Origin: Sternotherus odoratus
Taxonomy: Eukaryota > Chordata > Testudines > Kinosternidae
Assembly: GCA_032164245.1 (NCBI GenBank)
Contig: JAVMKO010000003.1
Coordinates: 46,626,890-46,690,889, forward strand
Reading direction: 5' to 3'
DNA length: 64,000 nucleotides
Part shown: in pieces, positions 12,680 through 23,301 of the stretch
Numbering within the stretch: the first letter of the stretch is position 1
How the letters are laid out: each line of letters begins with the position of its first letter
Translations under genes and position numbers: made by a program
Notes under the pieces: generated by a model
The model's input: the letters and a program-made list of their open reading frames with translations, nothing else
Database searches by the model: none
Told to the model about the DNA's origin: nothing

Positions 12680-14579
12680 CTGATTTTCGCTGTGTTGAGC
12701 TGAAAACTCTAGCAACCGGAGCTGAACCCATGGTAGTTTAGTACAAAATTACCACATTCCATTTAAATAAAACAGTCTAAATTCCCCCTCCCCCCAACCA
12801 AAAAAAATAAATTATTCACTCTCACTCTCTGGAGTGCTGCTGAATGTACTGCCCAAGACTTTTTTCAGCATGCCGTGTCCCTGAGAGTGCAGGATATTTC
12901 TGGGATCCTCCATCCACTGCTGCAGCACTACACTCTCCATGACCGCCATTTAAACCTACCTATAACTACAAAAGCCAGGAATTAGCCCATTCTTGGCAAT
13001 ATCTTAAACAAGGAAAATATGCACCGCAGATAAAACCTGTAAGGAAAGAGTACTTTTTTTCTTGCAGGCAATGATTCACCCTTTTCACTTTAAATTCAGG
13101 AAAAAAAGAATAGTAGCTTATTTAATGTTTCTTCTCTCCTTCTTGGTTGCTCAAACTGCACACGCCCTCCGTCGGTATAAAAACTATGCAAAGCTATCAA
13201 TGTAGGCTTCAGCATATCTATGTCTGTCACTGAGTGCCACAATAAATGCAGTGTTATCTATTAAGTGTAGCTAATGAGCACCAAACCAGGAACTTAATGG
13301 TGCTCTTTCTTGAAATTGCTAACTTAATGATAATTAATAATCAATTGAGGCAAAATGACTTTTCTGTTTCACTCTGCTTGCTTCATTTTCTGTGGGTGCA
13401 GATTTCATTCTACTTTATTCATATTCATCATAATTTAATTTCTTTGTGAGCTGGTTGGTTTTTTGCCACGTAATACACAGCAGCAACCAATCAGCTCACA
13501 AAGATGTTAAATCAAGTTCTGCATTATGTGAGTTTGCCACATGGTAACTGTAGTTCATCAAGATGTGAGGTCCCTATGGGAATTTACTCTTGATATGCCT
13601 CTATCTTGATATCTTACTCTATCTGCCTGAGACCTGAAGACCTTTCATTAGGATGTAGGTTGGTCAGTTTCTGTGGCCTCATAAACTGAACTAAGAGCGA
13701 GAGTGGTATGGATCAACCACCTCTCCTGTTCCACGCTATTGAAAATCAAGTGAGGATCTGAACATAGAAGAAAGAGAGAGGGTCTTGGAATACCCATTAG
13801 AACCACACATCTGAAAAAACTCTAGTTATCATAAGTGAGTAACTGCCTTTTCTTTTTCGTACACTGGTCCCTTTGGGTATTCACTGTGGGGGACTCCCAA
13901 GCAGTACTCATCATGAAAGAAGGTGCAAGGAAGTTTGCTGCATTATAGATCACAGGATTACTGGACCAAAGGAGGCATTCACAGATGAAGCTTGAACAAA
14001 GGCATAATGCCTAGTAAAGAACTGAATGGACACCCAAGTCACCACTTTATTGATTTCTGAGAGGGAAAATATGACTCAGTTATAGCTTTAGTTGAGTGTG
14101 CCCTGACACCCTGGGGAGTAGGGACTTCTATTAGTCTATAAGCTCATAGCAGAGGAGAATGCACCCAAAAATCATTTGAGAGTCTTTGTAAGGAGATGGT
14201 TTCTATCATTCTCTTGGTGATAGAAATAAATAGTCTTGGGGTCTTCCCAAAGGGCAATGTCCTTTGCAAGAAGAAGGCTAAAACTCTCCAGACATCCAAA
14301 GAACGGAGCTTTCTGTCATCCTTGTTATTGTGAGGTTTGGGGTACAACATGGACAACTAAACAGTCTGATTCAAATGAAATTCAGAGAGAACTTTTCGGA
14401 TGGACATGGGATGCAATCTTAAGGACACTCTATCTCTGTCAACACCATGCAGGGAGGGTCCACCATGAGGGCCCCGAGCTCACCTACTCTCCTAGCACAG
14501 GCGATTGCCTTTAGGGAAGCCACTTTCATATAGACATGCAAAAGAGAATGGGAGGCTAGAGGCTCAAATGGCAGGATCA
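12680..14579. other. Non-coding region, nothing firmly classified
   Basis: No supported ORF. Sequence from about 13530 onward, and resuming between the insertions up to about 17100, has a uniform mid-GC texture and could be one long old repeat unit, but I see no domain, terminal repeat or duplicated copy within the window to prove it. Confidence 0.45.
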
Positions 14580-14582
14580 TAA

Positions 14583-14877
14583 GGCCTGGTCTACACTCGT
14601 GGTGAGGATCGACTTAAGATACGCAACTTCAGCTATGTGAATAGCGTAGCTGAAGTCGACACATCTTAAGTTGACTTACCTTCCATCCTCACGGCGGCAG
14701 TGGTCAACAGAGGGCTCCCCCGTTGACTCTGCCGTGCACCTTTTGGTGAGCTGGAGTTCTGGAGTTGATGGGAGTGCCTCTTGGGATCGATTTATCGCAT
14801 CCTGATGAGATGTGATAAATCAATCCCCAATAGATCGATCTCTACCCGTTGATCCAGCTGGTAGAGTAGACAAGGCC
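14583..14877. mobile_element. PIF/Harbinger-type MITE with TAA target duplication
   Basis: Terminal inverted repeats ggcctggtctacact (left) and the complement ggccttgtctactct (right) are flanked by TAA on both sides (14580-14582 and 14878-14880), the 3-bp TWA duplication expected of PIF/Harbinger. The 295-bp interior has two hairpins: cttcagct...agctgaag near 14630-14660 and gatttatc...gataaatc near 14785-14822. It encodes nothing. Relatives sit at 32386-32690 and 63575-63845, and the ends resemble those of the autonomous element at 54889-59478 (GTCT-A/T-CACT core). Confidence 0.85.
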
Positions 14878-15151
14878 TAATGGTCAAGTTCAGGTCTTGG
14901 ACCGGTGTAGATTGTAACACTGGTGGGAAATTTCTGATGATTCCTTTTAGGAACTGTGGGATATGTAAAATGTAGGCGTTCTCCTTTGGAGGATGACAGG
15001 CATTGATAGCTGCCAGATGAACATGCAGTGAACTGATGGACAGACCCAATATGTTCAAGGAAAGAAGACAGTCCAAGGTAACAGGGATCCTAGACTATTC
15101 TGGAGGTAAGTTGCACTGCTGATACAAGATGGAAAACTGCTTTCATTTGGA

Positions 15152-15725
15152 GAACATAAGAACATAAGAAAGGCCATACTGGGTCAGACCAATGGTCCAT
15201 CTAGCCCAGTATCCTGTCTACCAACAGTGGCCAATGCCAGGTGCCCTGGAGTGAGTGAACCTAACAGGTAATGATCAAGTGATCTCTCTCCTGCCATCCA
15301 TCACCCCCCTTGGACAAACAGAGGCTAGGGACACCATTTCTTACCCATCATGGCTAATAGCCATTAATGGACTTAACCTCCATGAATTTATCCAGTTCTC
15401 TTTTAAACCCTGTTATAGTCCTAGCCTTCACAACCTCCTCAGACAAGGAGTTCCACAGGTTGACTGTGTGCTGTGTGAAGAAGAACTTCCTTTTATTTGT
15501 TTTAAACCCGTTGCACACTAATTTCATTGAGTGGCCCCTAGTTCTTCTATTATGGGAACAAATAAGTAACTTTTCCTTATTCACTTCCTCCACACCACTC
15601 ATAATTTTATATACCTCTATCAACCCCCCCCCCCCTTAGTCTCCTCTTTTCCAAGCTAAAAAGTCCTAGCCTCTTTAATCTCTCCTCATATGGGACCCAT
15701 TCCAAACCCAAGCGCTTCCTTGTAG
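15152..15725 (-). pseudogene. CR1 LINE 3' part: ORF2 C-terminus plus 3' tail
   Basis: Minus-strand CR1 insertion. Its 3' terminus at 15152-15175 is a doubled ttcttatg-type unit, followed inward by the tail block seen at 9250-9340 and then the ORF2 C-terminal region (about 15623-15354) with TRGHSMKLV, FKTNKRKFFFTQHTVNLWNSL and FKRELDKFME, typical of the CR1 ORF2 end after the RT. The 5' truncation is at about 15725. The frame is mostly open near the C-terminus, but this fragment cannot be functional. A C homopolymer at 15625-15637 interrupts it. Confidence 0.88.
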
Positions 15726-17140
15726 AGGACTACCTGCTGTTGTTCAGGATGAATTGGACCAGTTCAAATCATGATCTCTCTAATCTCATTGCTCATCCAA
15801 AAACGAGGCAGTCAGATGCAGGGAGGCTGGGATGGAATGGGTTGGCTCTGCGACAGTAGATTTGGGAATATTTGTGGATGTATGAATGGGTGAAAGCCTA
15901 TCTGTAGGATGATGGTGACTCTTGGCCACTAAGCTACTATCAGGATTACTTTTGTCTTGTACTTCATGACCTTCCTGACATGTGTGGTAATAGAGGAATG
16001 GAAGGGGAAGCATACATTAGCAGATCCTACCAGTGTCAGAAAGGCATCCCCTCTGGAGGTATGCTCCTGGGTAGCATAGGACGAGTGTTCTGGGCATTTG
16101 TTTCCCCAGGATGGGAAATCCAACTGCTGTAAAATGTCCTTACCACTAAAGAGTGGAGGTCCCACTTGTGATTCTGGTGGAAATGCCTGCTTAGGCGGCT
16201 TGATTCATTACTCCTAGTAGGTATACTGCCAAGAAAGTGATCTGACGCCAGATGCATAAGTTTCATAACTTGATTTCTTCTATGAAGACTGGTGTAGACT
16301 TCTCTCCTCCCTGTTAGCTCATATCAAATACTGCAGTCCTGTTGTTTTACGTGACTTGGCACGTGCTGAATGCATGAAAGACAGGAAATTTTGCAAGTTT
16401 TTTGCACTGCCTGAAGCTTGAGACAATTGCAATTTGGCTTCTTGCAAAGTCCAGGAACCTGAGATTTATGTCTCTCCTACTGTGCTCTCCATATGGAGGT
16501 ATCGATAATGAGTGTTTTTATGTGGAGAGGAAATGAAGGGAACACTTAGGCAGATAGTCTCTTTGGTTTCTCACTAGGGGAGGTATATGGGGATGCTCAA
16601 AGAAAATGATTCTCATTTGTCCAGGGGCTCTGCTTAGAGCATAGACCATCCACAATCATATGTAGAGGAATGATAGTTGAAGAGTGTTATATAGGTGTAG
16701 GTGGCTATATGGCTGGCAGGCAGGACAAGTGTCTTGCCTGGGAGTTGAATTCCAGTTGGGGAGTAAAGTTCTTCATTGTGACAATTCAGTCTAATGGTAA
16801 GTAAGCTTTATCCGAAATTGAATTCAGATTCACTCTGATAAATTCTATAACTTCTGTGAGGGTTATATTGGACTTTTCTTGGCTTACCTGAAGTCGCAAA
16901 GAGTGAAAGAGGTCAAGTAAGGAGAAGATTGTCATGATACAATCTCAGGATACAATCATTCAGTAAGCAGCCAATCATCGGGTAAGAAAATACTAGGCTC
17001 CCTTGGCAATGGTGATATGCCACATGGAGAGCACTTTCGATGCCGTTGTGCGACAAAAGGGGAGAACTCTATATCGAATGTGGTCTCGGCCCACTGTAAA
17101 GTTCAAGAGTCTCCTGTGCACTGGATTAATGTCTATATAA
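15726..17140. other. Non-coding region, nothing recognised
   Basis: Mid-GC sequence without a supported ORF. Short chance frames in all phases carry no known motif. It may continue the unclassified unit that begins near 13530. Confidence 0.45.
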
Positions 17141-17141
17141 C

Positions 17142-17268
17142 AGTATCAGAGGGGTAGCCATGTTAGTCTGGATCTGCAAAAGCGACGAGTCCTGTGGCAC
17201 CTTATAGACTAACAGACGTATTGGAGCATAAGCTTTTGTGGGTGAATACCCACTTGATCACATGCATG
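17142..17268 (+). mobile_element. Short retroposon copy (gtatcagagg...gatgcatg family)
   Basis: Starts gtatcagaggggtagcc, continues through gttagtctggatctgcaaaag, gagtcctgtggcacc and gcataagcttttgtggg, and has a small internal hairpin (gtgggt/acccac) near the 3' end. The same family occurs at 52507-52677 and 53371-53493, where 12-13-bp flanking duplications show retroposon-like insertion. No target duplication is visible at this copy. Confidence 0.8.
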
Positions 17269-17391
17269 CAACCATTACTTTAAAAGTCTCCAGTATCTTT
17301 TCTTAAGTTACAGTAGCAAGTTGGCAAGAGCTATTACATTATATCAGAATAAAAGTAAAAGAAAGAAAAGAGTAGAGCAAACCTTTCAACA

Positions 17392-18210
17392 ATGGACCAA
17401 CTAAAGCCCCCAAGAAATTTAGTATTTGAAGGAAATGCAGTAGGCACTACACAAAGTGGAAGCAAGGATTTGAGCTGTACAGCAATGCAAGAGGTGCAGA
17501 CAAAAACATGAATGTCTACAAATAGTATTATTTCTTTATGTGGCAGGTGAAGAAGCAAGCATGGTATTTAGTGCTTTTCAGTTTGATTCAGCAGATAAAG
17601 AAAATATACAGTTCTTAAAAGAATACATTTGAGGCATACTGTGGACCATGAAGATATGTCATGTGTGAGGTACACATTTTTTCACCAGAAGTCAGACAGA
17701 TGGGGAAAGTATAGACCAATACATGACTAATTTAAAACTGTCAGTGCAATTTTGTGAATTTGGAGAACTCTCATTAAAGACCACCTTGTGTGTGGTATAT
17801 TGTGTCAGACTCAGTGCAAACTAGGTTGTTGAGGGAGTTTAATTTTACCTTTGAACATGCTGTGGACATATGTCGTGCAGATGAAATTACAGCAAAACAG
17901 TTGAAAGGACTGGGCAAACCGTAAAAACACATGCACACATTGCAACGTGTGTCCGTCTTTAGTGAGCACCCAGACATGCTGTCATGGACTGGCGGGCATC
18001 CGGCTGCTAATAAAAGCCTGTGATCAAAAGAACTGAAAAAAGAGCAGAGGCAAATAAAGATTGTTATAAATGTGGACATGGCCATGCCGTAAACAACTGT
18101 CCTGCATATACGCAACAACGCCAAAGATGTGGCAAACAATCATTTTACCAAAATGTGCAACTCTGGAAAGGAAAAATCCTACGGCAAACAAACTTTTACC
18201 CTCACTGGAG
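17392..18210 (+). pseudogene. Ty3/gypsy-like gag with CCHC zinc knuckle, decayed
   Basis: Starting at an ATG at 17392 (MDQLKPPRNLVFEG), Gag-like sequence can be followed through several frameshifts, including a stretch like DQYMTNLKLSVQFCEFGELSLK near 17716-17780. It ends in a zinc knuckle at 18062-18100, C-Y-K-C-x4-H-x4-C, which in retroelement Gag binds genomic RNA. Multiple stops and indels make it a pseudogene. Protease and RT remains follow after an inserted MITE. The gag start lies 120 bp after the retroposon at 17142-17268; no 5' LTR is recognised. Confidence 0.75.
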
Positions 18211-18256
18211 CAGATGAGTAACCACAAGATCTATTATTTGGTAAGTTGGGTACTAT

Positions 18257-18597
18257 ACAGGGGTGAAAGAGAGCACAGCCCACATTAAAGCACTGCCGGG
18301 ACAAAGGACTGTGGAGCGCTTTAACATCCCTGTCCCTTTTGCCTCCCTGTTGGCCACCGACAGGTGGTGGTGGGGGGAAGAGAGCAGCTTCCCCAGGGCC
18401 AGCTATTTAAAAGGACCTGTGACCTTTATATCACCACTGGAGCACCTGGCAGAGTGGGCCAGGTGGCCTGGAAGGACTGGCTGGGGGATGCTGACCCGCA
18501 GCCTCTCCCCTTCCACTTGAGGCCCCGTCCCTTCTGGGGGCTGGAGTCGGCCCTGGCCCTGTACCTGTAAGTGTCTGGAGTTACTTTTACCCCTGGT
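18257..18597. mobile_element. MITE inserted in the gypsy gag-pol remnant
   Basis: Inverted ends caggggtgaaag (18258) and the complement of ttacttttacccctg (18597) bound a GC-rich non-coding body of about 340 bp. It separates the zinc-knuckle region from the protease remnant, so it landed in the retroelement after that had inserted. I could not identify a convincing target duplication, so the superfamily is open. Confidence 0.65.
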
Positions 18598-18639
18598 ATG
18601 AAGCCTCCCAAGGACAAGTGGATTGTCGAATTGCTCATT

Positions 18640-19260
18640 AATAATTAGAAAACCTTGTATTTTTAATGGATTCTGGGGCACAGGCCAATATGATATTTGT
18701 AAAGGACTGAACCACTTCATAGCTCAAGTATCTGGTTGACAACCTATTCAGGGATAAAACCTGCAATTATCTGGTAAATGCATGCTGTACTCCGAGTATC
18801 AGAATAAGAAACCATTGCTGGAATTTCAGGTGGAAAAACTTGACTTGCAAACAATATTGGGCTTACAGTGCAGAGTCAGTATGGTGAAGGAAAACCAGGA
18901 ATATTGAGATATATTAGAAAGTTTAAGGTGCTTGCCAGGTAAGCATACCATAAAGATGAGCTCACAAGAACCACCAGTAAGACATGTGCCTCATAAAATT
19001 CCAGTGGCAGTAAGGGACAAAGTAGAAAAAGAATTGCATTATACAGAATAGTTACAAATAATATCAAAAGTGCAAGAACCTAATACATTGGTCAATTCTA
19101 TAATAATTGTAGACAAGCCACATTAAAGTGAAACAAGAATATGCTTGGATCCAAAGATATGAATAAAGCAGTATGAAGGAAACATTTTCAATTGCCTAGA
19201 GTAGAAGAAATCACCAGCAATTATCAGCATCTTCAAAATAAAAATATTGTTTATTCACCC
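18640..19260 (+). pseudogene. Ty3/gypsy-like protease and N-terminal RT remnant
   Basis: A retropepsin active-site block, MDSGAQAN, lies at 18667-18690. Further on are RT-prelude sequences like PVRHVPHKIPVAVRDKVEKE (18977-19036) and RICLDPKDMNKAV (19137-19175), characteristic of chromovirus/gypsy RT, then an EEIT block near 19205. Frames shift repeatedly and stops are frequent. Homology ends near 19260, so most of the RT and everything downstream is missing. It continues the gag remnant at 17392-18210. Confidence 0.78.
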
Positions 19261-19645
19261 AAAGGTACATAGCAATCAGACAAAAACGTTAAAACAGCAA
19301 AGCCTATAATGCATCTGATCTTATCTAAACATTAGCCTTTCCTTCAAGATTAGGTAGATTCCATTTAACCCAAGTACTCCCACATTGGGGTCTGGAGGGA
19401 CAGACTGCCCAGCTACAATCTCTGCCTGTCAGTGTCTCTTTGTCAGGATTGAACAGTTGTGGGCAAATTGTCCCCTTCCTTTTTTGAGGGGTCCTTTTCA
19501 CCAGTTTTGCCTAAATTGGGAGATTAGAGATCGAAAGGACACTTTGTTCAATCTTTGATACAACAACTGAATTTTGAGTTGCCTCTTCAGTGCTAATAGG
19601 TCAGCTATTGTCCTTTGAGTGTTTGCTGTGCTGTTACCTATCTAA
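19261..19645. other. Unclassified spacer before Harbinger copy A
   Basis: No ORF or repeat that I can name. The TAA at 19643-19645 is the likely left target site of the Harbinger element. Confidence 0.5.
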
Positions 19646-20041
19646 GGCTTTGGTTACACTATAGGATTATAGCGCGTTTGGTTATAGCGCGTCCCATATA
19701 CAGCAATAGGTATTGCACTACAGCATGTGCACACTCAGACCCGCCAGCGCTAAAGCATGGCCACATTTGTGGCACTTCTGGCAGCAATGAGAGTAGCACA
19801 ATAGGGCAGGTATCCCACAGAGCACCTCTTCCCAATCTGGCACAATGCCTTGTGGGAAGGGGGGCGTCACTTGCGGCCATTCTGCATCCTGTTCCAACTC
19901 CCCGTGATGCTTTGTGTCATATCCCAGCAATCCCTGTGTTTCCAGCCACCTCGGGCACCATCTTTCAATGGTTTAAGCAAGGCATGCACGCTCCGTCGTC
20001 CATTTTCCTTTGCCGTAACGCATTGTGAACTGCTGAGGAGC

Positions 20042-21268
20042 ATGCTGGCGAGTGTCGCCAGCACAACTCTCTGTGCAGCAGAGTTCATTCTGGAAATGGA
20101 CCGTGACAGTAGTGATGAGTCTGGAGAAGAAGACGAGATCGAGCTGAGGAACAAATTGGACACTAAACTGATCATCGCTTTAACGGACATGCTCACGACC
20201 GTGGAACGTCGCTTCTGGGCACGGGAAACGAGCACTGACTGGTGGGATCGCATCGTCTTGCAAGTGTGGGACGATGAGCAGTGGCTGCAAAACTTTCGCA
20301 TGAGAAAAGCCACTTTCATGGGACTGTGTGCTGAACTCGCCCCCGTCCTGCAGCACCAGGACACCAGATTGAGAGCTGCCATCCCGGTGGAGAAGCGGGT
20401 GGTTATAGCACTCTGGAAGCTGGCCACCCCAGACAACTACTGATCGGTGGCCAACCACTTTGGGTTGGGGAAGTTGACCATTGGAGTCGTGTTGATGCAA
20501 GTGTGCAAGGCCATTAATCGCCTCCTGCTACGAAAAATCGTGACTCTTGGTGACGTGCATGACATTGCGGCTGGCTTTGAGCAGATGGGGTTCCCTAACT
20601 GTGGAGGGGCGATTGATGGGACCCATATACCTGTTCTGGCCCCCGAACACCTAGATGACCAGTACATTAACCGAAACGGGTACTTCTCCATGGTTTTTCA
20701 GGTGCTTGTGGATCACCGTGGGCGTTTCACTGACATTAATGCAGGCTGGTCGGGAAAGGTGCATGACGCACGCATCTTCCACAACACCGGCCTGTTCAGG
20801 AAGCTGCAGGAAGGCTCTTTTTTCCCAGACCAGAGGATCCCCATGGGGGAAGTGGAAATGCCCATTGTGATTCTTGGCGACCCCGCTTACCCTCCAATGC
20901 CCTGGCTCATGAAACCCTACACAGGGAGCCTGGACAGCAGCCAGGAAGGGTTCAACTACAGACTGAGCCACTGTCGAATGACTGTGGAGTGTACTTTTGG
21001 GCGTCTCAAGGGCCGCTGGAGATGTCTTTATGGCAAGCTAGACTTGGCAGAGGGAAGTATCCCCGCGGTTATTTCCGCGTGCTGTGCCCTACATAATCTC
21101 TGTGAACGGAGGGGCGAAGGCTTCACTATGGCATGGTCCTTGGAGGTTCAACAGCTGGAGGCCACGTACGCACAGCCAGAGAGCAGGGCTATTAGAGGGG
21201 CCCAGCACGAGGGTACAAGAATCAGGGAAGCCTTGAGGGAGCATTTTGAGGCTGAAAGCGAGTTCTAA
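20042..21268 (+). pseudogene. PIF/Harbinger DDE transposase (HARBI1-like), one nonsense codon
   Basis: The protein is homologous throughout to the open 441-aa transposase of copy B. Probable start is the ATG at 20042; an alternative is 20096. The single lesion is TGA at 20441-20443, where copy B has arginine, consistent with CpG decay of a CGA codon. Downstream the frame is open to 21268. DDE_Tnp_4 catalytic positions are all present: D in GAIDGTH (codon 20615), D in GDPAYP (about 20879) and E in VECTFGRLK (about 20987). The preserved catalytic triad and a single stop suggest recent decay. Harbinger transposases cut and paste the element together with a Myb-like partner that supplies DNA binding and nuclear import. 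Confidence 0.92.
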
Positions 21269-21482
21269 TGGGAATTGCAGAGGGAGGGAGGGTGCAGTCT
21301 GTTGATAGGATAAGGCATTTGCTTTTCTGTACCTATTACATACATATGTGCACTGAATACAGAAACCCATTTATTAAAAAGAATTCATTTATTGAACAGC
21401 TTTATCAGAATTTGAAATAAAAGTTGAAAAAAATAAAATGTGTGAGGGGGGAGGGGGTGCAGTTGGGGTGGGAAGGGGTCAC

Positions 21483-22066
21483 TCAGAGACTGGCGTATGT
21501 CATGGACTCATAACCTCCAACGCCCTCCGAATTGCTGTGTTCCCCCAACCCCATTTGTGGAGGGTGATGATGATTGTTATTAGGGGTTGAGTGCGGTGGA
21601 TAAGGGTGCTGGGTCTGTGGGTTGGTCGGTGAAGAGAGGGGGTTTGGAGGCAGCCGTGGGTGATAATAACCAGGCAGCTGTTGATAGTGGCCCGAAGGGG
21701 ACAGAGAGCCAGAAGGGGAAGGGTTAGGGGGCAACTGACAATGGGGGTGGAAAGCACAGGTCTGCTCCTCCTGAACGGCAGCGATCCGCTGCAGTGTCTC
21801 TACTTGCAGTTGTAATATTCTCAAGAGCTTGTCAGCCTGCTTGTCAGAGCGCTGCTCGCGAGCCATCTCCCTCAACTGGTTCTGTTCCTCCCTCCATTCC
21901 TCTCTATGCTTCCTTTCATCCTCCCTCCGTTTGCTCTCATTCTCGCACCAGTGGTGTGCAACGCGACTGTCCGTTGCTGCCTGATCCATAACTTATTTCA
22001 AAAGTTCCTCTTTGCTCTTCCGTGGTCTGTTTCGGATCCTCCTTAGTTTCTGAGCAACAGATAAGA
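21483..22066 (-). pseudogene. Harbinger Myb/SANT-like partner, exon 2 (copy A), broken
   Basis: Minus-strand exon encoding the charged C-terminal half of the second Harbinger protein. It starts at a phase-1 acceptor (cag at about 22069-22067) and reads LSVAQKLRRIRNRPRKSKEELLK, then a TAA stop, then a highly charged E/R/K coiled-coil stretch (about 21960-21790) and a Pro/His/Ser-rich tail to the stop at 21483. It aligns in position and composition with exon 2 of copy B (57007-57494). The TAA at about 21994 is the visible lesion. Exon 1 with the trihelix DNA-binding domain is missing here. Convergent with the transposase, 214 bp apart. Confidence 0.8.
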
Positions 22067-22091
22067 CTGATGACGTTGAAGATGTCAAGGA

Positions 22092-22692
22092 TGTAGGAAA
22101 AGTGTAAATTATAAGTAAATGCTGTGTAACTTGGTATAAATTTGAGATGCTGTTTAACTGTGCTGCAGATACTGTGCAGTACAGTTACGCAACATGAGGT
22201 TACTGCTGTGTAACATAGCTCTAAGTTGTTTCAAATTCTTATCTTGCCTTATATGTTTGTCTCATACTTTTTGTCTCATATGTTTGTCTCATACGTCTTG
22301 TCTTATACGTTTGTCTCTTGTCTCATATGCTTCAAACTTTTATCTTGTTCCATACATTCTTGCCCCACATGTGTCTTTACAAAATAGGAACTTTGTTTTT
22401 GTATGTCCTGTTCTTAAAAGGTTCCAGATAAATAGTAAAATAACTAGATAAGGAACAACATCATCCCTTGTCAAGCTTGTCAATTTGCATGCAACCCTTC
22501 TTGCCCCTCCTTTATTTAAACTAACATATTAAAAGGTCTTGGCAATGTATAGGGCCAAGCCACAATTTGAGTGTTAACTCTGTGGCTTCAATTTGCGGAG
22601 CAAATAAACTTGCATTCAAGATCTCCTGTGTCTACCTGTCTTTGAAGGTAAATTGAGACTGCCTCCAAAGGAACGAAGCCATTTGTGCAACA
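22092..22692 (+). mobile_element. Solo LTR with AGGA target duplication, in the intron of copy A
   Basis: Begins tgtaggaaaag and ends gtgcaaca (TG...CA), with AGGA on both sides (22088-22091 and 22693-22696). A polyadenylation signal AATAAA at 22603-22608 is followed by a T/C-rich tract, marking R-U5 in plus orientation. A 4-bp duplication is typical of gammaretrovirus-like class I ERVs. No internal coding region remains. It lies about 24 bp on the intron side of the minus-strand exon 2 acceptor. Confidence 0.8.
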
Positions 22693-22983
22693 AGGACAAA
22701 CATAGTGAAAGTTACAAGTGAAGAGTTAAAACACAATAACCCGTTGTTTGCAAGAGACAGTAGGTATTCCCACGTATTCCATGAATCTCTGTGAAGTTTT
22801 CCTGTCCGACAAAGCTAGAGCTCACACAGAGCACACAGAGATACCAACGGAGCCCTGAACATGGTGAGTGAGTCTCGGGGACAATTATAGTTTCCCTGCC
22901 TTGCTGTACTCTGGCTTGGGGGTAGCGGTAGGGCATTTGTGGGAACTGCACTCTGATAAGCACTGTCCCAACATTCTGTGTAG

Positions 22984-23230
22984 GTTTTCGTGCTGGAAGA
23001 TATCTCACTGCTGCGGGTGACGGAGCAAGACAGGGTGGGAATTTTAATGAGTTGCGGCTTCCGCCCAGGGCCATATGTGGCTTGCATCTGCGCAGCGATG
23101 CTCCCCCCACCCCTCTTAGAACATTGGTGGGGCCTCGTGACCGTGGCCGGGCCTGCGAACACGCTGGCTCTACCGAGAAACCTGTGCAGGCACATTGCAA
23201 GAGCTCTTATTGAGATCTTTCAAGAAATTA
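22984..23230 (+). CDS. Third Harbinger ORF, copy A (unknown function, truncated)
   Basis: Open frame beginning right after a TAG at 22981-22983 that can serve as a splice acceptor, so this looks like an exon rather than an ATG-initiated gene. Hand alignment with the minus-strand ORF at 55974-56264 in copy B gives shared blocks I-x-LLR, GPY-x-A, P-x3-LL-x2-W-x-G, ALP-x-NL-x3-I and F-x-E, roughly a third identical over 75 residues. Homology ends near 23230; the open frame continues to 23301 into unrelated sequence. Same strand as the transposase, between it and the missing Myb-like exon 1. I do not recognise the family; a faint resemblance to BEN domains (G, LxxxL, KxxL spacing) is only an impression. 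Confidence 0.6.
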
Positions 23231-23301
23231 CCATTGTGTTCCTTACAGCTTGTTTTTCAGTTCACTATAAAACGGAACAAATACATTCACCCATTACATA
23301 A

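Larger units (their letters stand above)
19646..23232 (+). mobile_element. PIF/Harbinger element copy A (right-truncated, with nested LTR)
   Basis: Left end at 19646 (ggctttggttacact, preceded by TAA). Gene order matches copy B at 54889-59478: transposase on plus (20042-21268), exon 2 of the Myb-like gene on minus (21483-22066), then the third ORF on plus (22984-23230). An LTR sits at 22092-22692 in the Myb-like gene's intron. Similarity to copy B is lost near 23232; Myb-like exon 1 and the right terminal repeat are absent. The coding part is clearly GC-richer than the flanks. Confidence 0.85.

Noticed and set aside
19867..20436. 189-codon minus-strand frame over the copy A transposase
   Set aside because: Antisense shadow of the GC-rich transposase; copy B shows no corresponding full-length frame.
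21794..21991. 65-codon plus-strand frame opposite copy A Myb-like exon 2
   Set aside because: Antisense shadow of the charged coiled-coil exon.
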